Part shown: in pieces, positions 8,066 through 16,069 of the stretch
Layout: each line of letters starts with the position of its first letter
How positions within the stretch are numbered: position 1 is the first letter of the stretch
IMG/VR virus record: IMGVR_UViG_3300044765_000092
Location: 62,001-126,000 of that record
DNA from: a virus
Strand: one strand, 5' to 3'
Length of the DNA: 64,000 bases
Made by a program: the position numbers and the translations under genes
Notes under the pieces: generated by a model
What the model was told of the DNA's origin: nothing
Seen by the model: the letters and a program-made list of their open reading frames with translations, nothing else
The model's database searches: none

Positions 8066-9892
8066 TTGGACGTTAGTTGTTTGATGCGCTTGAATCCGCG
8101 CTCGATCTGTTCGGGTGTCAGTTTGTGCTTCTGGATCAGCAAGTCTTGGACTACAGCCTGCTGCTCCGACTCATTTACACCAGCCTCGACATCATCGAAC
8201 TCCCACTCCATGGCAATCAGTTCTTTGAGGTCGTTCTTGTCCTTGAATTTGTTGTGGCGGACCACATTGGTGTGCGTGGTCAGTATGTCGTTGATGTCCA
8301 GGTCTAGTCCATCGATGACAAACAGCTTGTAGAGCTTGCGTGGATCCTCGTCGATACTGTCGAGATCGGACTCACGTTCGACTGTCAAGTTGATGAGTTC
8401 CCACGGCGGCTTGAACGGAATGTTCTGAACCTCTAGGTGTCCGTCTTCCCACTTGCAGTGGTGGAAAAACTTGGGCATCGATTCGCCAAAGGTGGTCTGA
8501 TAAAGTGTACCACTGTACCATGTGTTACGGACCCAATGACAGGTATGGAGATGCCCCATAACTGTATGGTGCTTGGTCCGGATCTCAGAGTCACGTTCTT
8601 CGATCTTACGCCCATTATCTCGAACGGCACCTGCGACTTCAAAGTGTCCGACATTGAGAGCCTCTTTCTTGGTCTTGACATGAGGGTACGGCATCAGGTG
8701 GAATGGTTCACCTTCCAGCTCGATGTCACAGCGATTGGTATGAATGGACAGCGATGGATGCAGGTGCTTACCCACATGCTCTAGCACCTGAAGACTATGC
8801 GTGCCGTCCTCAGCAAAATCGTGATTCGAAATGTTCAGCCCGTTTCGCTACGACGGGCCCGCCTTTCGGCTGCTGCATGTCACCATGCAGACCAGACTAT
8901 ATCACCCTCCAAGTTGGAGGCTCTCCATTTCGAGCGCCAATAGCTTGCGCCCTACGTCTTTCGACTAGTCGTTGCACCTTACTCAACTCGCACGCGGTTT
9001 CCACAAATGTTTCCAAGTACGCTCCGTCCATACGTTAATGACAGAGGTCTCGGTCACGTCATGCAGCGCAGCAATCTGTCTAGCCGCATCTCTGCGTGCA
9101 AAATTCCGACTGCCGTCTGTTGTAGAGCCAGGGTCTAGCTTCTTGATCCTGCGTACATCCCTTTCAGTCAGTACTGAACGACCATTGCTTTCACCCACAA
9201 CGTCAAGCAACTTAGTACGATGTGCATGCGCAGCGTTTCCCGCTCGTGTGACGTACTCAAGATTCTTGACCTTGTTATTGTGCTTGTTACCATCGATGTG
9301 GTTCACATGACGTGAGCGCTGCGGCCCAATGAACAGATTTGCAACTGCTCTATGGATAGCGACACTATACGTCTTAGTGCCTCGACCAAGACCTCGCCCA
9401 CCGGCATGAATCTTGACTTTTCGGCACGCTATTAGATAACCGTTATGAACTCTCATGTGCGTGTATCCACGGACACCGCCCTTATCAGAGAATTCCACAC
9501 CGGACTTCTTGTGAAGTTTCCACATAATCACCACCTTTCTATCAGGCGGCGAGTCGAGTCTTGGCTCAGGATTGTCTCTTGCGAGAGTTCCCCTGAATTA
9601 GAAGAGTTTGCTTGCCGCATTACTACGACAAGGGGCTAATTCAACCCAGTATGAATCGGATGTCTAGCTCGCGGTATTTCTTTCTCGTCAGTGCTCGGTA
9701 CAGCGCGATCTGCGCACCGTACGAGAGCCTCGGCTTTTCGGCCACGTCTCCATATTGAATGACAGTCTTGACCCCATGTTCCAACGCGTAGTCGAAGACC
9801 CTGCACATGGACTGTGCGATCAACGTACTGGCCTCCGGGATCAGGCTGTCTAGCTTATCGAAGTGGAGATCTCCAAACCCAACAAAGTCCAT
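8062..9892 (-). CDS. Mre11/SbcD/gp47-type nuclease, split by a group I intron
   Basis: The coding sequence is join(9892-9644, 8826-8062) on the minus strand, 337 residues. Exon 1 holds metallophosphatase motifs DLHFDK and YGDVAEK and stops at ILG, right before an in-frame TGA. Exon 2 resumes with NHDFAEDG, completing the GNHD motif; GHF and the GHLH motif follow (residues about 143-177). Both exons are exact multiples of three bases. Reading exon 2 alone from the ATG at 8787 would give a protein without its metal ligands. With Rad50 (4436-6652) it would process DNA ends. Exact splice sites come from motif continuity and group I rules. Confidence 0.88.
8827..9643 (-). mobile_element. Group I intron in the Mre11-type gene
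   Basis: The intron is 817 bases long. The 5' exon ends GGGT and the intron contains GCCC seven bases later, giving a P1 helix with the required U-G wobble at the splice site. The last intron base is G at 8827. Conserved core pieces are present on the minus strand: AATCCTGAGCC (9573-9563, the Q element), TGCAACGACTAGTCG (8976-8962, R) and GATATAGTCTGG (8903-8892, S). GACTA in R pairs with TAGTC in S to form P7. The insertion lies between Gly and Asn of the catalytic GNHD motif. Confidence 0.87.
8983..9525 (-). CDS. HNH homing endonuclease encoded in the intron
   Basis: A 180-residue protein. Start 9525 is chosen because AGAAAGGTGG precedes its ATG; the in-frame GTG at 9534 would lie inside that site. 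The HNH core reads HRAVANLFIGPQRS, then HVNHIDGNKHNNKVKNLEYV, then NAAHAHRT, as in I-HmuI-like phage enzymes. The C-terminal part contains VLTERDVRRIKKLDPG and ARQIAALHDVTETSVINVW, which looks like a NUMOD-type helix-turn-helix for target recognition. It lies wholly inside the intron and should cut intronless alleles of the Mre11 gene to spread the intron. Confidence 0.87.
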   Translation of the reverse strand: MWKLHKKSGVEFSDKGGVRGYTHMRVHNGYLIACRKVKIHAGGRGLGRGTKTYSVAIHRAVANLFIGPQRSRHVNHIDGNKHNNKVKNLEYVTRAGNAAHAHRTKLLDVVGESNGRSVLTERDVRRIKKLDPGSTTDGSRNFARRDAARQIAALHDVTETSVINVWTERTWKHLWKPRAS

Positions 9893-9895
9893 CCA

Positions 9896-10543
9896 TCAAC
9901 CCTTATCCGTGTATCGGCCAGTCCAATTCTTGTGGTGTGGACGGTGCCCGGAGCACACTATGTGCATACATCCCTGATGGAGTCCATGTTCATCGCAGAA
10001 CTCCTTAAGATTCCTACCTGAATAGGTTTGACCATCTGGTGACTTCACTTTGAACAATCGACTCTGGCGCTCAGCTTTCTTTGCGATATACTCGTGAGTA
10101 CGTTTGTTGCGATTGCGATATTCTTCCGCCATTGCTGCCATAGCTGGTCGCGTATCTTTGTTGTAATCTGCACGCTTCTCAATAGACCGCTCACGACCAC
10201 CGTTTGAGACCCATTCTTCGTAGTTCTGTTCAAACGTTATGAAGCGACAGTTTCCCACTTCGTAGTCTCCATTATCACCTATGCGTCCTAGCTGATACTT
10301 CCCGGGGCGGTTTCCTATCTGATTGGGTGAAGTCAAGCCAGCTCTTAACGCCAGCTTTAGGTATTGCTGAAACGACAGCTTAAGATCGCCACGATCTTCG
10401 TGCTTGGAGTTTCGCCTCAACGTGAGGTACTTGCTGTACCATAGCTCGGCTAGTCTGTTTGAAAAGCCCGCAGACTTGGCAAACTCTATTGCGGCTTCGC
10501 GGCGTTTGCGAGCCTTCTTCCTGTCAAAGACGCCCTTTGGCAT
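9896..10543 (-). CDS. Free-standing HNH-type homing endonuclease
   Basis: A 215-residue basic protein. The core reads YQLGRIGDNGDYEVGNCRF then ITFEQN, a common shape for phage HNH-like endonucleases (GRIDN.GNY..GNCRW). The C-terminal part, SPDGQTYSGRNLKEFCDEHG, resembles the NUMOD1/IENR repeat used for DNA binding. Start 10543 is the first ATG; an in-frame GTG at 10576 would extend it by 11 residues and overlap nothing. Its stop lies four bases from the Mre11-type start, so it is wedged between two genes without breaking either. It may target a site in the neighbouring region. Confidence 0.72.
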   Translation of the reverse strand: MPKGVFDRKKARKRREAAIEFAKSAGFSNRLAELWYSKYLTLRRNSKHEDRGDLKLSFQQYLKLALRAGLTSPNQIGNRPGKYQLGRIGDNGDYEVGNCRFITFEQNYEEWVSNGGRERSIEKRADYNKDTRPAMAAMAEEYRNRNKRTHEYIAKKAERQSRLFKVKSPDGQTYSGRNLKEFCDEHGLHQGCMHIVCSGHRPHHKNWTGRYTDKG

Positions 10544-10576
10544 TTGTATCACCAACGAACTCGATTTTGTCCTCAC

Positions 10577-11122
10577 TCAGATGTCGGTACTGACTATCGT
10601 ACATTCACACCCAACGGACGGTGAGAATGTTCCAGCGGCCATGATCGCGTGCTTCAACGCTTTCACGTACTCATCGGCGTTACCGTTTTTGAATGCAGTA
10701 TTGACTGACGTGTGTAGCGAGCCCAACGCATACTCGTAACCAGAGCCACAAGCGTCATAGCCCTTGACTGACCGTAGGACCGAGAAGTCGTCTTGCATTT
10801 GCCACAGTTGACCACGCACGCCTATCAAGCAAGTTCCGCCCTTTTCATAGTCGGCGTCTTTGAGGGTCTTCTTGATGTCTCGCACAAAGACTGAGATCAA
10901 CCACCTATAAACCTCGTCTTCCTCTTTGGGAATAACGGGGTCCGGTAGCCCGTGTTCAAGCAGTTGTCCGAACCTGTAGCTCGTGGTGTACCCGACCACG
11001 AGTCCGTTCTTTTTGAAGACCTTGGGTTGGGTGTGGACTACCTTATTGTTCCAACCCGTACCCTGCAGATCACCTGCAAGATACACACGTCCACTGTGCT
11101 CGATTCCTACGATACAGGTCAT
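10577..11122 (-). CDS. Proteasome/HslV-like Ntn hydrolase (first of two)
   Basis: A 181-residue protein starting at ATG 11122 with MTCIVGIEHSGRVYLAGD. After removal of the Met, Thr1, Asp17 and Lys33 fall exactly at the catalytic positions used by HslV and proteasome beta subunits. A glycine-rich strand (LVVGYTTSYRFGQLLE) follows, as does YDACGSGYEYALGSL, similar to the conserved SGS region. The longer frame to 11191 is rejected because it overlaps the next gene and would bury the Thr. A peptidase or amidase activity is inferred from these residues. A second, distinct member lies at 36293-36712. Confidence 0.7.
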   Translation of the reverse strand: MTCIVGIEHSGRVYLAGDLQGTGWNNKVVHTQPKVFKKNGLVVGYTTSYRFGQLLEHGLPDPVIPKEEDEVYRWLISVFVRDIKKTLKDADYEKGGTCLIGVRGQLWQMQDDFSVLRSVKGYDACGSGYEYALGSLHTSVNTAFKNGNADEYVKALKHAIMAAGTFSPSVGCECTIVSTDI

Positions 11123-11132
11123 TACCTGGCCC

Positions 11133-11399
11133 TCAGGCTGTTTGTGTGAGACGAATAACCACCGAAGGTCCGTTTGTGACGACAATAGCAACCTTTGAGC
11201 TACCCTGCCGATGGATCACATGGACGTGGGCAGACTCCAAAGGATGGACCTCAACAAAGTGCGCCAGTGACTTGACGATGTAGGTATCTATTTGCTGTAT
11301 TTCTACTGACTCAGGTGGGTGAAATCCAGTGTTCAACATGTCTCGCACGTAGAACGTATCGGTCTCGGTCAAATAGCTGTGAGTGATTCGCATGTTCAT
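11133..11399 (-). CDS. Unknown 88-residue protein
   Basis: The ATG at 11399 overlaps the stop of the upstream mini-gene as ATGA, which supports this start; another ATG lies two codons in. The sequence contains HVHVIHRQGSSKVAIVVTNG, suggesting a small alpha-beta fold. It lies 10 bases upstream of the Ntn hydrolase start and is probably co-translated. No family was recognised. Confidence 0.55.
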   Translation of the reverse strand: MNMRITHSYLTETDTFYVRDMLNTGFHPPESVEIQQIDTYIVKSLAHFVEVHPLESAHVHVIHRQGSSKVAIVVTNGPSVVIRLTQTA

Positions 11400-11575
11400 G
11401 CGGCCTTTCTTGCGTCTTCGTCTTGTTCGTCCTGGTAGTGGGCCTGCCCCTCTTCCCAGGCCTCGTATTCAGCGAACTGCCGCTCGGATTCATACGGGTT
11501 ATGAGTTCGCCCGAGCTTGGCGTCATTCTTACCCCGGTTGAATGCAATGTCGATCTCAGTAGTTCGCTTGTCCAT
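11396..11575 (-). CDS. Ribosome modulation factor (RMF)-like mini-protein
   Basis: A 59-residue protein read directly from the minus strand between the genes ending at 11579 and starting at 11399. It contains AFNRGKNDAKLGRTHNPY, then EAWEEGQAHYQ, which follows the RMF pattern of a G..A..G..NPY block and an aW..G...A block. RMF binds 70S ribosomes and drives dimerisation into inactive 100S particles. The acidic tail DEQDEDARK is not typical of RMF. Coupling by ATGA to the next gene and a three-base gap to the previous one support it being real. The family call is tentative because the match is short. Confidence 0.5.
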   Translation of the reverse strand: MDKRTTEIDIAFNRGKNDAKLGRTHNPYESERQFAEYEAWEEGQAHYQDEQDEDARKAA

Positions 11576-11578
11576 GTG

Positions 11579-11824
11579 TTACTCCTTGGCAGGCTTGCTG
11601 ATCAGATGCTCAAGACCAATTGTGTCGAACTCTGGTGGCGGGCCTAGCGTCGTATCCGAGCCCGCGTCCTTGAGACGCTTCTGAATCTCAGCGAGCTCTT
11701 CTTTGGTAGGTGTGTACGATCGCGACGGCTTTTGTTCACCGCCCTTGATCACCTGGTAGCCAGGACCAGATTCCAACACTTCGACCGGTAACCAGCTTTT
11801 TCGCGGGAGTTCGGGTTCACTCAT
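11579..11824 (-). CDS. Unknown 81-residue protein
   Basis: Start 11824 lies inside the last codons of the recombinase gene, giving an eight-base overlap (ATGAGTGA). A longer frame to 11950 lies within the recombinase and is rejected. The protein has a Pro-rich start and a helical charged middle (KEELAEIQKRLKDAG). No family was recognised. Position suggests co-expression with the recombinase. Confidence 0.5.
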   Translation of the reverse strand: MSEPELPRKSWLPVEVLESGPGYQVIKGGEQKPSRSYTPTKEELAEIQKRLKDAGSDTTLGPPPEFDTIGLEHLISKPAKE

Positions 11825-13433
11825 CGCTTTCTCCTTCGCCGTCATCAGACGAATCGCCTTCCGAGTCAACATCTTCCACCTTCTTGTCGTTCTGCGCGTG
11901 GAACAGCTCCATGCCCCTGCCCTTGGCCATTTGCTTGAAGCAGTGATCACGCAGTACCATTGGCTTGCACCCCATCTTCAGGCAAATGCCCTTGATGGTC
12001 TCGCGATCGCCCAGGATCAAGCGCTTGAAGTCCAACCACTCGATAGGTTTCTTGGCCTCGTTGTTCTCGAACTTGAGCAACATCTTCTTGCGCTTGCCAA
12101 CCACTTGACCAGTGGCCTTGAGATACTCGTACACGTCAAACACAGGATCGAAACCGCGAGCGTTACCTCCAGCATCCTCTTTCCAGAGCCGGATCCAGCC
12201 CTTCTTGGCCCCCGTACCTAGCTTGTTCTTGATGCTCTTGAGGAAGATATACGTGTACTCGTCCGACCCGTTCTTCAGTTCGACGCTCGGTTCCTTCTCA
12301 ATCGGCTCCTTGAACCCCGACTTGGCGTCCACATACTGCTTAGCCTCAGGGGCACTGCTGATGGCTCGCACCTCGAATTGGGTCCGGCAGTCTGAGTAGA
12401 ACTTGACAGCATTACCTGCTGGCTCGTACAGAGGGCTGCCGTAGCGGACCATCGGCCTTTCCCGTAGCTGATTGATGCCCTTGATGATGATGCGCTTCTT
12501 ACGCATCTTGCCCTTGACCCGTGGAATCTGTTCGGAGAACATACGGGCTACCGCACCAAGACCTGCACCCTGACTGTCATCGTCCAGGCGTTCTGGCAGC
12601 ATCGCCGGATACGAGTCCAGTACGATCAGTGCTTGCGCACTACCGTCTTGGGCCTCGACATAGAACTTGTTGTGGGTCGAGAATTTGGTCTTGTCGTATT
12701 CAACACCATCGTCTGCCAGTGCCTTACGATTGGCCTTGGTGTTCTCGTACACATACCACCATTTACCACCCTCGTAGATCTTGTCTGGCAGATGTCGTTC
12801 GAGCATGGCCACGAAATCGAAGAACGTCTCGGCCACCGCTTCAGGGTAGTATCGAATACGTGGCTTGATCAGATACTTGCCCTTGCTATCGCGCTTGCCA
12901 AATACCTCATCGATGCTGGCCTTGATGTTGAGTGTGCGCAGAATGTTTTCCATGTACTGCGCGCTAGACCCAGTCGAACCTTCGTAATCGAATAGTGCGA
13001 TGATTGGAACGCCCTGCGAGACCGCGCTACCGATCGTAGTCATGGCGTCGGTGGTCTTACACGACTGCTCCATACCGCGATTCGTGTACCAGCCGGGGCT
13101 CAGACCACCACCCAAAAGCAGGTCGTGCGCCAAGTTTCCGGTGCTAAGGCGCACCTCGTTCTTGTTCATGCCGACAGAGTTACTGCCAACCTTGCGCTCG
13201 ATGTCGCCGAGTACCGTGTCTACATCCAGGCCGTAGATCTTGAGCGGTACTTTGAGTCCCTTGCCGAACATGTCGCCCGGTGTCACCTTGTCTTCCTTGG
13301 TGACTCGGTGCTTCGAGTTTTCCTTCTCTTTGGCAGCACGACGCTTAGCCCGTGCTTCTACTCGCGCTTCCAACCCCTTGGCCTTGGTGGCTGTCTGCTT
13401 CGCAGTTTTGGTTGCTGCTACCTTACGTGGCAT
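11817..13433 (-). CDS. RecA/UvsX-type recombinase
   Basis: A 538-residue protein. The first 50 residues are Lys/Ala-rich and are an extension not found in RecA. The core has Walker A at residues 120-128, GMEQSCKTT, where the glycine before Lys is replaced by Cys125 (TGT codon). Walker B-like ALIVLDSYPAM follows. The L2/KxR region, INQLRERPMVRYGSP, then AGNAVKFYSDCRTQFEV, matches RecA closely (GGNALKFYAS.R). The C-terminus is very acidic (DVDSEGDSSDDGEGESDE). It would form filaments on ssDNA for strand exchange. It ends after a hairpin terminator that separates it from the SSB gene. Confidence 0.85.
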   Translation of the reverse strand: MPRKVAATKTAKQTATKAKGLEARVEARAKRRAAKEKENSKHRVTKEDKVTPGDMFGKGLKVPLKIYGLDVDTVLGDIERKVGSNSVGMNKNEVRLSTGNLAHDLLLGGGLSPGWYTNRGMEQSCKTTDAMTTIGSAVSQGVPIIALFDYEGSTGSSAQYMENILRTLNIKASIDEVFGKRDSKGKYLIKPRIRYYPEAVAETFFDFVAMLERHLPDKIYEGGKWWYVYENTKANRKALADDGVEYDKTKFSTHNKFYVEAQDGSAQALIVLDSYPAMLPERLDDDSQGAGLGAVARMFSEQIPRVKGKMRKKRIIIKGINQLRERPMVRYGSPLYEPAGNAVKFYSDCRTQFEVRAISSAPEAKQYVDAKSGFKEPIEKEPSVELKNGSDEYTYIFLKSIKNKLGTGAKKGWIRLWKEDAGGNARGFDPVFDVYEYLKATGQVVGKRKKMLLKFENNEAKKPIEWLDFKRLILGDRETIKGICLKMGCKPMVLRDHCFKQMAKGRGMELFHAQNDKKVEDVDSEGDSSDDGEGESDE

Positions 13434-13452
13434 TGAAGATCTCCAAATAACA

Positions 13453-13486
13453 CAAAAAGGCTGGTGAACTCGTGGTCCACCAGCCT
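13453..13486 (-). terminator. Rho-independent terminator after the SSB gene
   Basis: On the minus strand the stem GGCTGGTG (13485-13478) pairs with CACCAGCC (13466-13459), with an A-T pair closing the base, followed by TTTTTGTG. It lies 23 bases downstream of the SSB stop and 20 bases upstream of the recombinase start. It would limit SSB transcription into the recombinase operon. Confidence 0.8.
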
Positions 13487-13508
13487 AGTCAGTCCGATGG
13501 TCTAACGA

Positions 13509-14978
13509 TTAGAACGGAACATCGTCGTCATCATCGTCATCATCGTCGTCGGAGCGCTTCTTTCCGCCCTTCTTGGCCGACTTTGCGACAGGCTTGGAAC
13601 CCTTCTTGCCACTCTTGGCAGGCGGTTCATCCTCGTCGTCGTCCTCGTCGTCATCCTCATCGAGGTCGTCATCGTCCTCGTCATCGACGGGTTTGGATTT
13701 GCCTTTCTTCGCCGTGGGCTGCTGCTTGGCCTTTCCTTTGTTGCCCTTTTTCGGTGGAGGATCGTCGTCTTCCTCGTCATCGTCTTCGTCGAGATCGTCG
13801 TCATCCTCATCTTCGTCCTCGTCGTCCTCGTCTACGACGCGTGAACTCTTCTTGGCTGGAGGTTTTGCCTTACCCTTCTTGACACCCTTAACTGGAGGCT
13901 CGTCCTCGTCATCGTCGTCCTCATCGAGATCATCGTCATCGAGATCGTCGTCCTCATCCTCATCCTCGTCTTCGTCGACGGGCTTTTTCTTTCCGCCCTT
14001 CTTTGGTGCTGGCTCGTCATCCTCGTCTTCGTCGAGGTCGTCGTCATCGAGGTCGTCATCGTCCTCGTCATCGTCGTCGACTGGTTTCTTACCCTTCTTG
14101 GCGGTAGTCGCGGCCTTGCCCTTCTTACCCTTGGGTGCCGCCTCATCGTCCTCGTCATCGTCGAGGTCGTCGTCTTCATCCTCGTCTTTGCGGCCCTTGC
14201 CTTTCTTCTTGTTGGAGCCGCTTTCGTCGCCGTCCTCGTTACGCTTGGCCCACGATTCGAACTCGCGTTGTGCGTCCTTGAGCTTCAGCGGGGTCAGCAG
14301 CTTTTCGATATTCCACAGCAGGTAGTCCTGCTCTTCTTCAGTCAGCGGGCTCTTGTCTGCCTTCTGCACCGTGTACTTCTTGGACGCCACCTTTTCGTTC
14401 GGGTCGTACATGATGTTCACGTCACAACCAAAACGCTCGTCCGACAACGGGTAAGCCTTTTGCTCACCAGTCTTCTTGCTCTTGTGGCGGTTCAGGCTAC
14501 CGAGCTTCTTCAGCTCACGAACCAGACTCTGAGTCAAACGGACAACACGCACAGGTGTCCACGCCTTGCTGCCCTTTTTCTTGAAGCCAGACTCTTCTTC
14601 GTCTGGAGTTGGCTTACCCTTCTTGGCTGGTTCGTCTTCTTGAACCGAGCGAATGATGGCATTGACGTAGAAGTCCTTGCTGGAACGGATCTTCTCGGAC
14701 TCGGCCTCGCACCACGGACATTCCTTGGTGCTGTCAATCTCTTCGGTTTCCTGATCAAAGGCCAAGCACGTGACCGGGAATTGGGTTGTGCCCCCGGCCT
14801 TTTTCTTGGTCGTCACCCAATGGCGACCGTAGGCCACGATCGGGCCAACAAATCGCATCTGCACCCATTCGTTGGCTGGGAACGTTGCCATGTCCACGAT
14901 GTCTTCGACTCGTGGCTCTTTGTCCGCAGATACCTTTGCATCCTCAAAGGTACGGTTGCTCTTAAATTTTGCTTTCAC
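13509..14978 (-). CDS. Single-stranded DNA-binding protein with long charged tail
   Basis: A 489-residue protein started by GTG 14978 with GGAG ten bases before. Residues 1-250 hold the likely ssDNA-binding core, with a CPWCEAE motif near residue 84 that may be half of a zinc site as in T4 gp32. Residues 255-480 are a low-complexity tail alternating acidic runs (DDDEDDDDLDDDDL) with basic KKGKK and KPV blocks, about seven cycles. The final residues, DDDDDDVPF, match the SSB acidic tip (DDDIPF) that recruits partner proteins. It lies next to the recombinase, as expected for a recombination mediator. The tail is far longer than in known SSBs. Confidence 0.78.
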   Translation of the reverse strand: MKAKFKSNRTFEDAKVSADKEPRVEDIVDMATFPANEWVQMRFVGPIVAYGRHWVTTKKKAGGTTQFPVTCLAFDQETEEIDSTKECPWCEAESEKIRSSKDFYVNAIIRSVQEDEPAKKGKPTPDEEESGFKKKGSKAWTPVRVVRLTQSLVRELKKLGSLNRHKSKKTGEQKAYPLSDERFGCDVNIMYDPNEKVASKKYTVQKADKSPLTEEEQDYLLWNIEKLLTPLKLKDAQREFESWAKRNEDGDESGSNKKKGKGRKDEDEDDDLDDDEDDEAAPKGKKGKAATTAKKGKKPVDDDDEDDDDLDDDDLDEDEDDEPAPKKGGKKKPVDEDEDEDEDDDLDDDDLDEDDDDEDEPPVKGVKKGKAKPPAKKSSRVVDEDDEDEDEDDDDLDEDDDEEDDDPPPKKGNKGKAKQQPTAKKGKSKPVDDEDDDDLDEDDDEDDDEDEPPAKSGKKGSKPVAKSAKKGGKKRSDDDDDDDDDDVPF

Positions 14979-15006
14979 TGTGTTGAAACTCCGTTGTTTG
15001 CCCTAG

Positions 15007-15363
15007 CTAGGAACGGGCTTTAGTATTTACAAGGGTGCCGTGTTCGTGGCCTTGGTGCTCGACACGCTTGCGAAACTGAATGACGTTGGGTTCTATACGC
15101 GAGGCTGATACTGCTACCAGCGGTGTGCAGAACAACACCGGGCCGTTGTCAGTCTGTTGTACAGCCGACTTGACTTCCGAATCGGTTGTCAGCAACGAGT
15201 TCAGTGTTGTGTCATCGATTAGCATGCACAAACTCGGTACCTTCTCTTCAGCCAGCAGATCGAACATCGTCTGCTTGATAGTCGGAATCAACTCCACTTC
15301 TGGACTGATTCGCACTTCAGCCAGCACTGGTTCATCGATCAACATTGCAGTCAAATCAATCAT
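15007..15363 (-). CDS. Unknown 118-residue protein
   Basis: Start 15363 is the ATG that overlaps the upstream stop by eight bases; the longer frame to 15423 lies inside the neighbour. The sequence is alternating hydrophobic and charged (VLAEVRISPEVELIPTIKQ), consistent with an alpha-beta fold. No family was recognised. It sits between the polymerase and SSB genes, so a replication role is possible. Confidence 0.5.
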   Translation of the reverse strand: MIDLTAMLIDEPVLAEVRISPEVELIPTIKQTMFDLLAEEKVPSLCMLIDDTTLNSLLTTDSEVKSAVQQTDNGPVLFCTPLVAVSASRIEPNVIQFRKRVEHQGHEHGTLVNTKARS

Positions 15364-16069
15364 GGGTATTACGCGCTCCACCAGTATGTAGGGTTTTACG
15401 TTGAAGCCAGGACTCCAACGCATTCATCAACTTCAGTTTATCGTGGCGATCGGCTGTCCACCGCCTAATCGACGACCGAAGAAATCTAGTCTGAATCAAC
15501 AGTGTGCCGTTCAGCAGTGTGGGCATACGATAGTAGTAGAGTCGAGTGCCATTCTGTTCACGCATTCGGTCTATCAACCCAGGATCGTTGGACCATGTTA
15601 TGCCCAACACTTCTTGCGAACTAAAACCACAAAGGTAGATCGGCATGTCAGATGACAGCAGCGCCAACTTAGGCTGACTACTGGTCACGCTGATCGACGT
15701 ACAGAATCGACCTACAGGACTAAAGATCTTTGAGTGTAGAACCTGCAGATAGGTAGCACCTTCGCTATCGATGCTATCGTTGATGTTGAGCAGTGAGTGG
15801 ACTAGCTGTGTGCTAGTCATGCTCGGATCCCCCACCTGGAACACGCTTATGGTCGTGCCACGATTCGGCACATAGACCTTGTGAAAGTCGGTGGAATGGG
15901 CTCCGTGCAGGAAGTCCAGATTGTTTAGCGTACCTCCTGAGGGTAGCATCTGATGGTTGCCGATTTCCATCCGGTCAGACGGGAACATCGGAAAGTTGAA
16001 CGGGTGAGCCTGATGTGCGTCCAACACTAGATAACCGTACAGCCCACCTGTCACACTATTGGAGTCCAT
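15356..16069 (-). CDS. Unknown 237-residue protein next to DNA polymerase
   Basis: The start overlaps the polymerase stop by 14 bases, and the end overlaps the next gene, so it belongs to the replication operon. The sequence is beta-rich and could be a sliding-clamp-like fold (several strands with LHSKIFSPVGRFCTSISV and KLALLSSDMPIYLCGF), but no motif proves this. If there is a phage clamp to match the clamp loader at 7001-8065, this gene is one candidate by position and size. That is inference only. Confidence 0.5.
   Translation of the reverse strand: MDSNSVTGGLYGYLVLDAHQAHPFNFPMFPSDRMEIGNHQMLPSGGTLNNLDFLHGAHSTDFHKVYVPNRGTTISVFQVGDPSMTSTQLVHSLLNINDSIDSEGATYLQVLHSKIFSPVGRFCTSISVTSSQPKLALLSSDMPIYLCGFSSQEVLGITWSNDPGLIDRMREQNGTRLYYYRMPTLLNGTLLIQTRFLRSSIRRWTADRHDKLKLMNALESWLQRKTLHTGGARNTHD

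Noticed and set aside
8062-8787. 241-residue ORF as a stand-alone metallophosphatase
   Set aside because: It lacks the first ligand motifs; these are in exon 1 and the two parts join across the intron.
11311-11547. 78-residue minus-strand ORF
   Set aside because: The RMF-like frame fits better, with ATGA coupling to its neighbour and a recognisable pattern.
13530-14220. Repetitive DNA that looks like an array
   Set aside because: It has no spacers of equal length and is explained by codons for the SSB tail.
13573-14325. Long plus-strand ORF rich in serine
   Set aside because: It is the antisense of the acidic tail of the SSB gene; poly-Ser arises from reading GAT/GAC/GAG repeats backwards.
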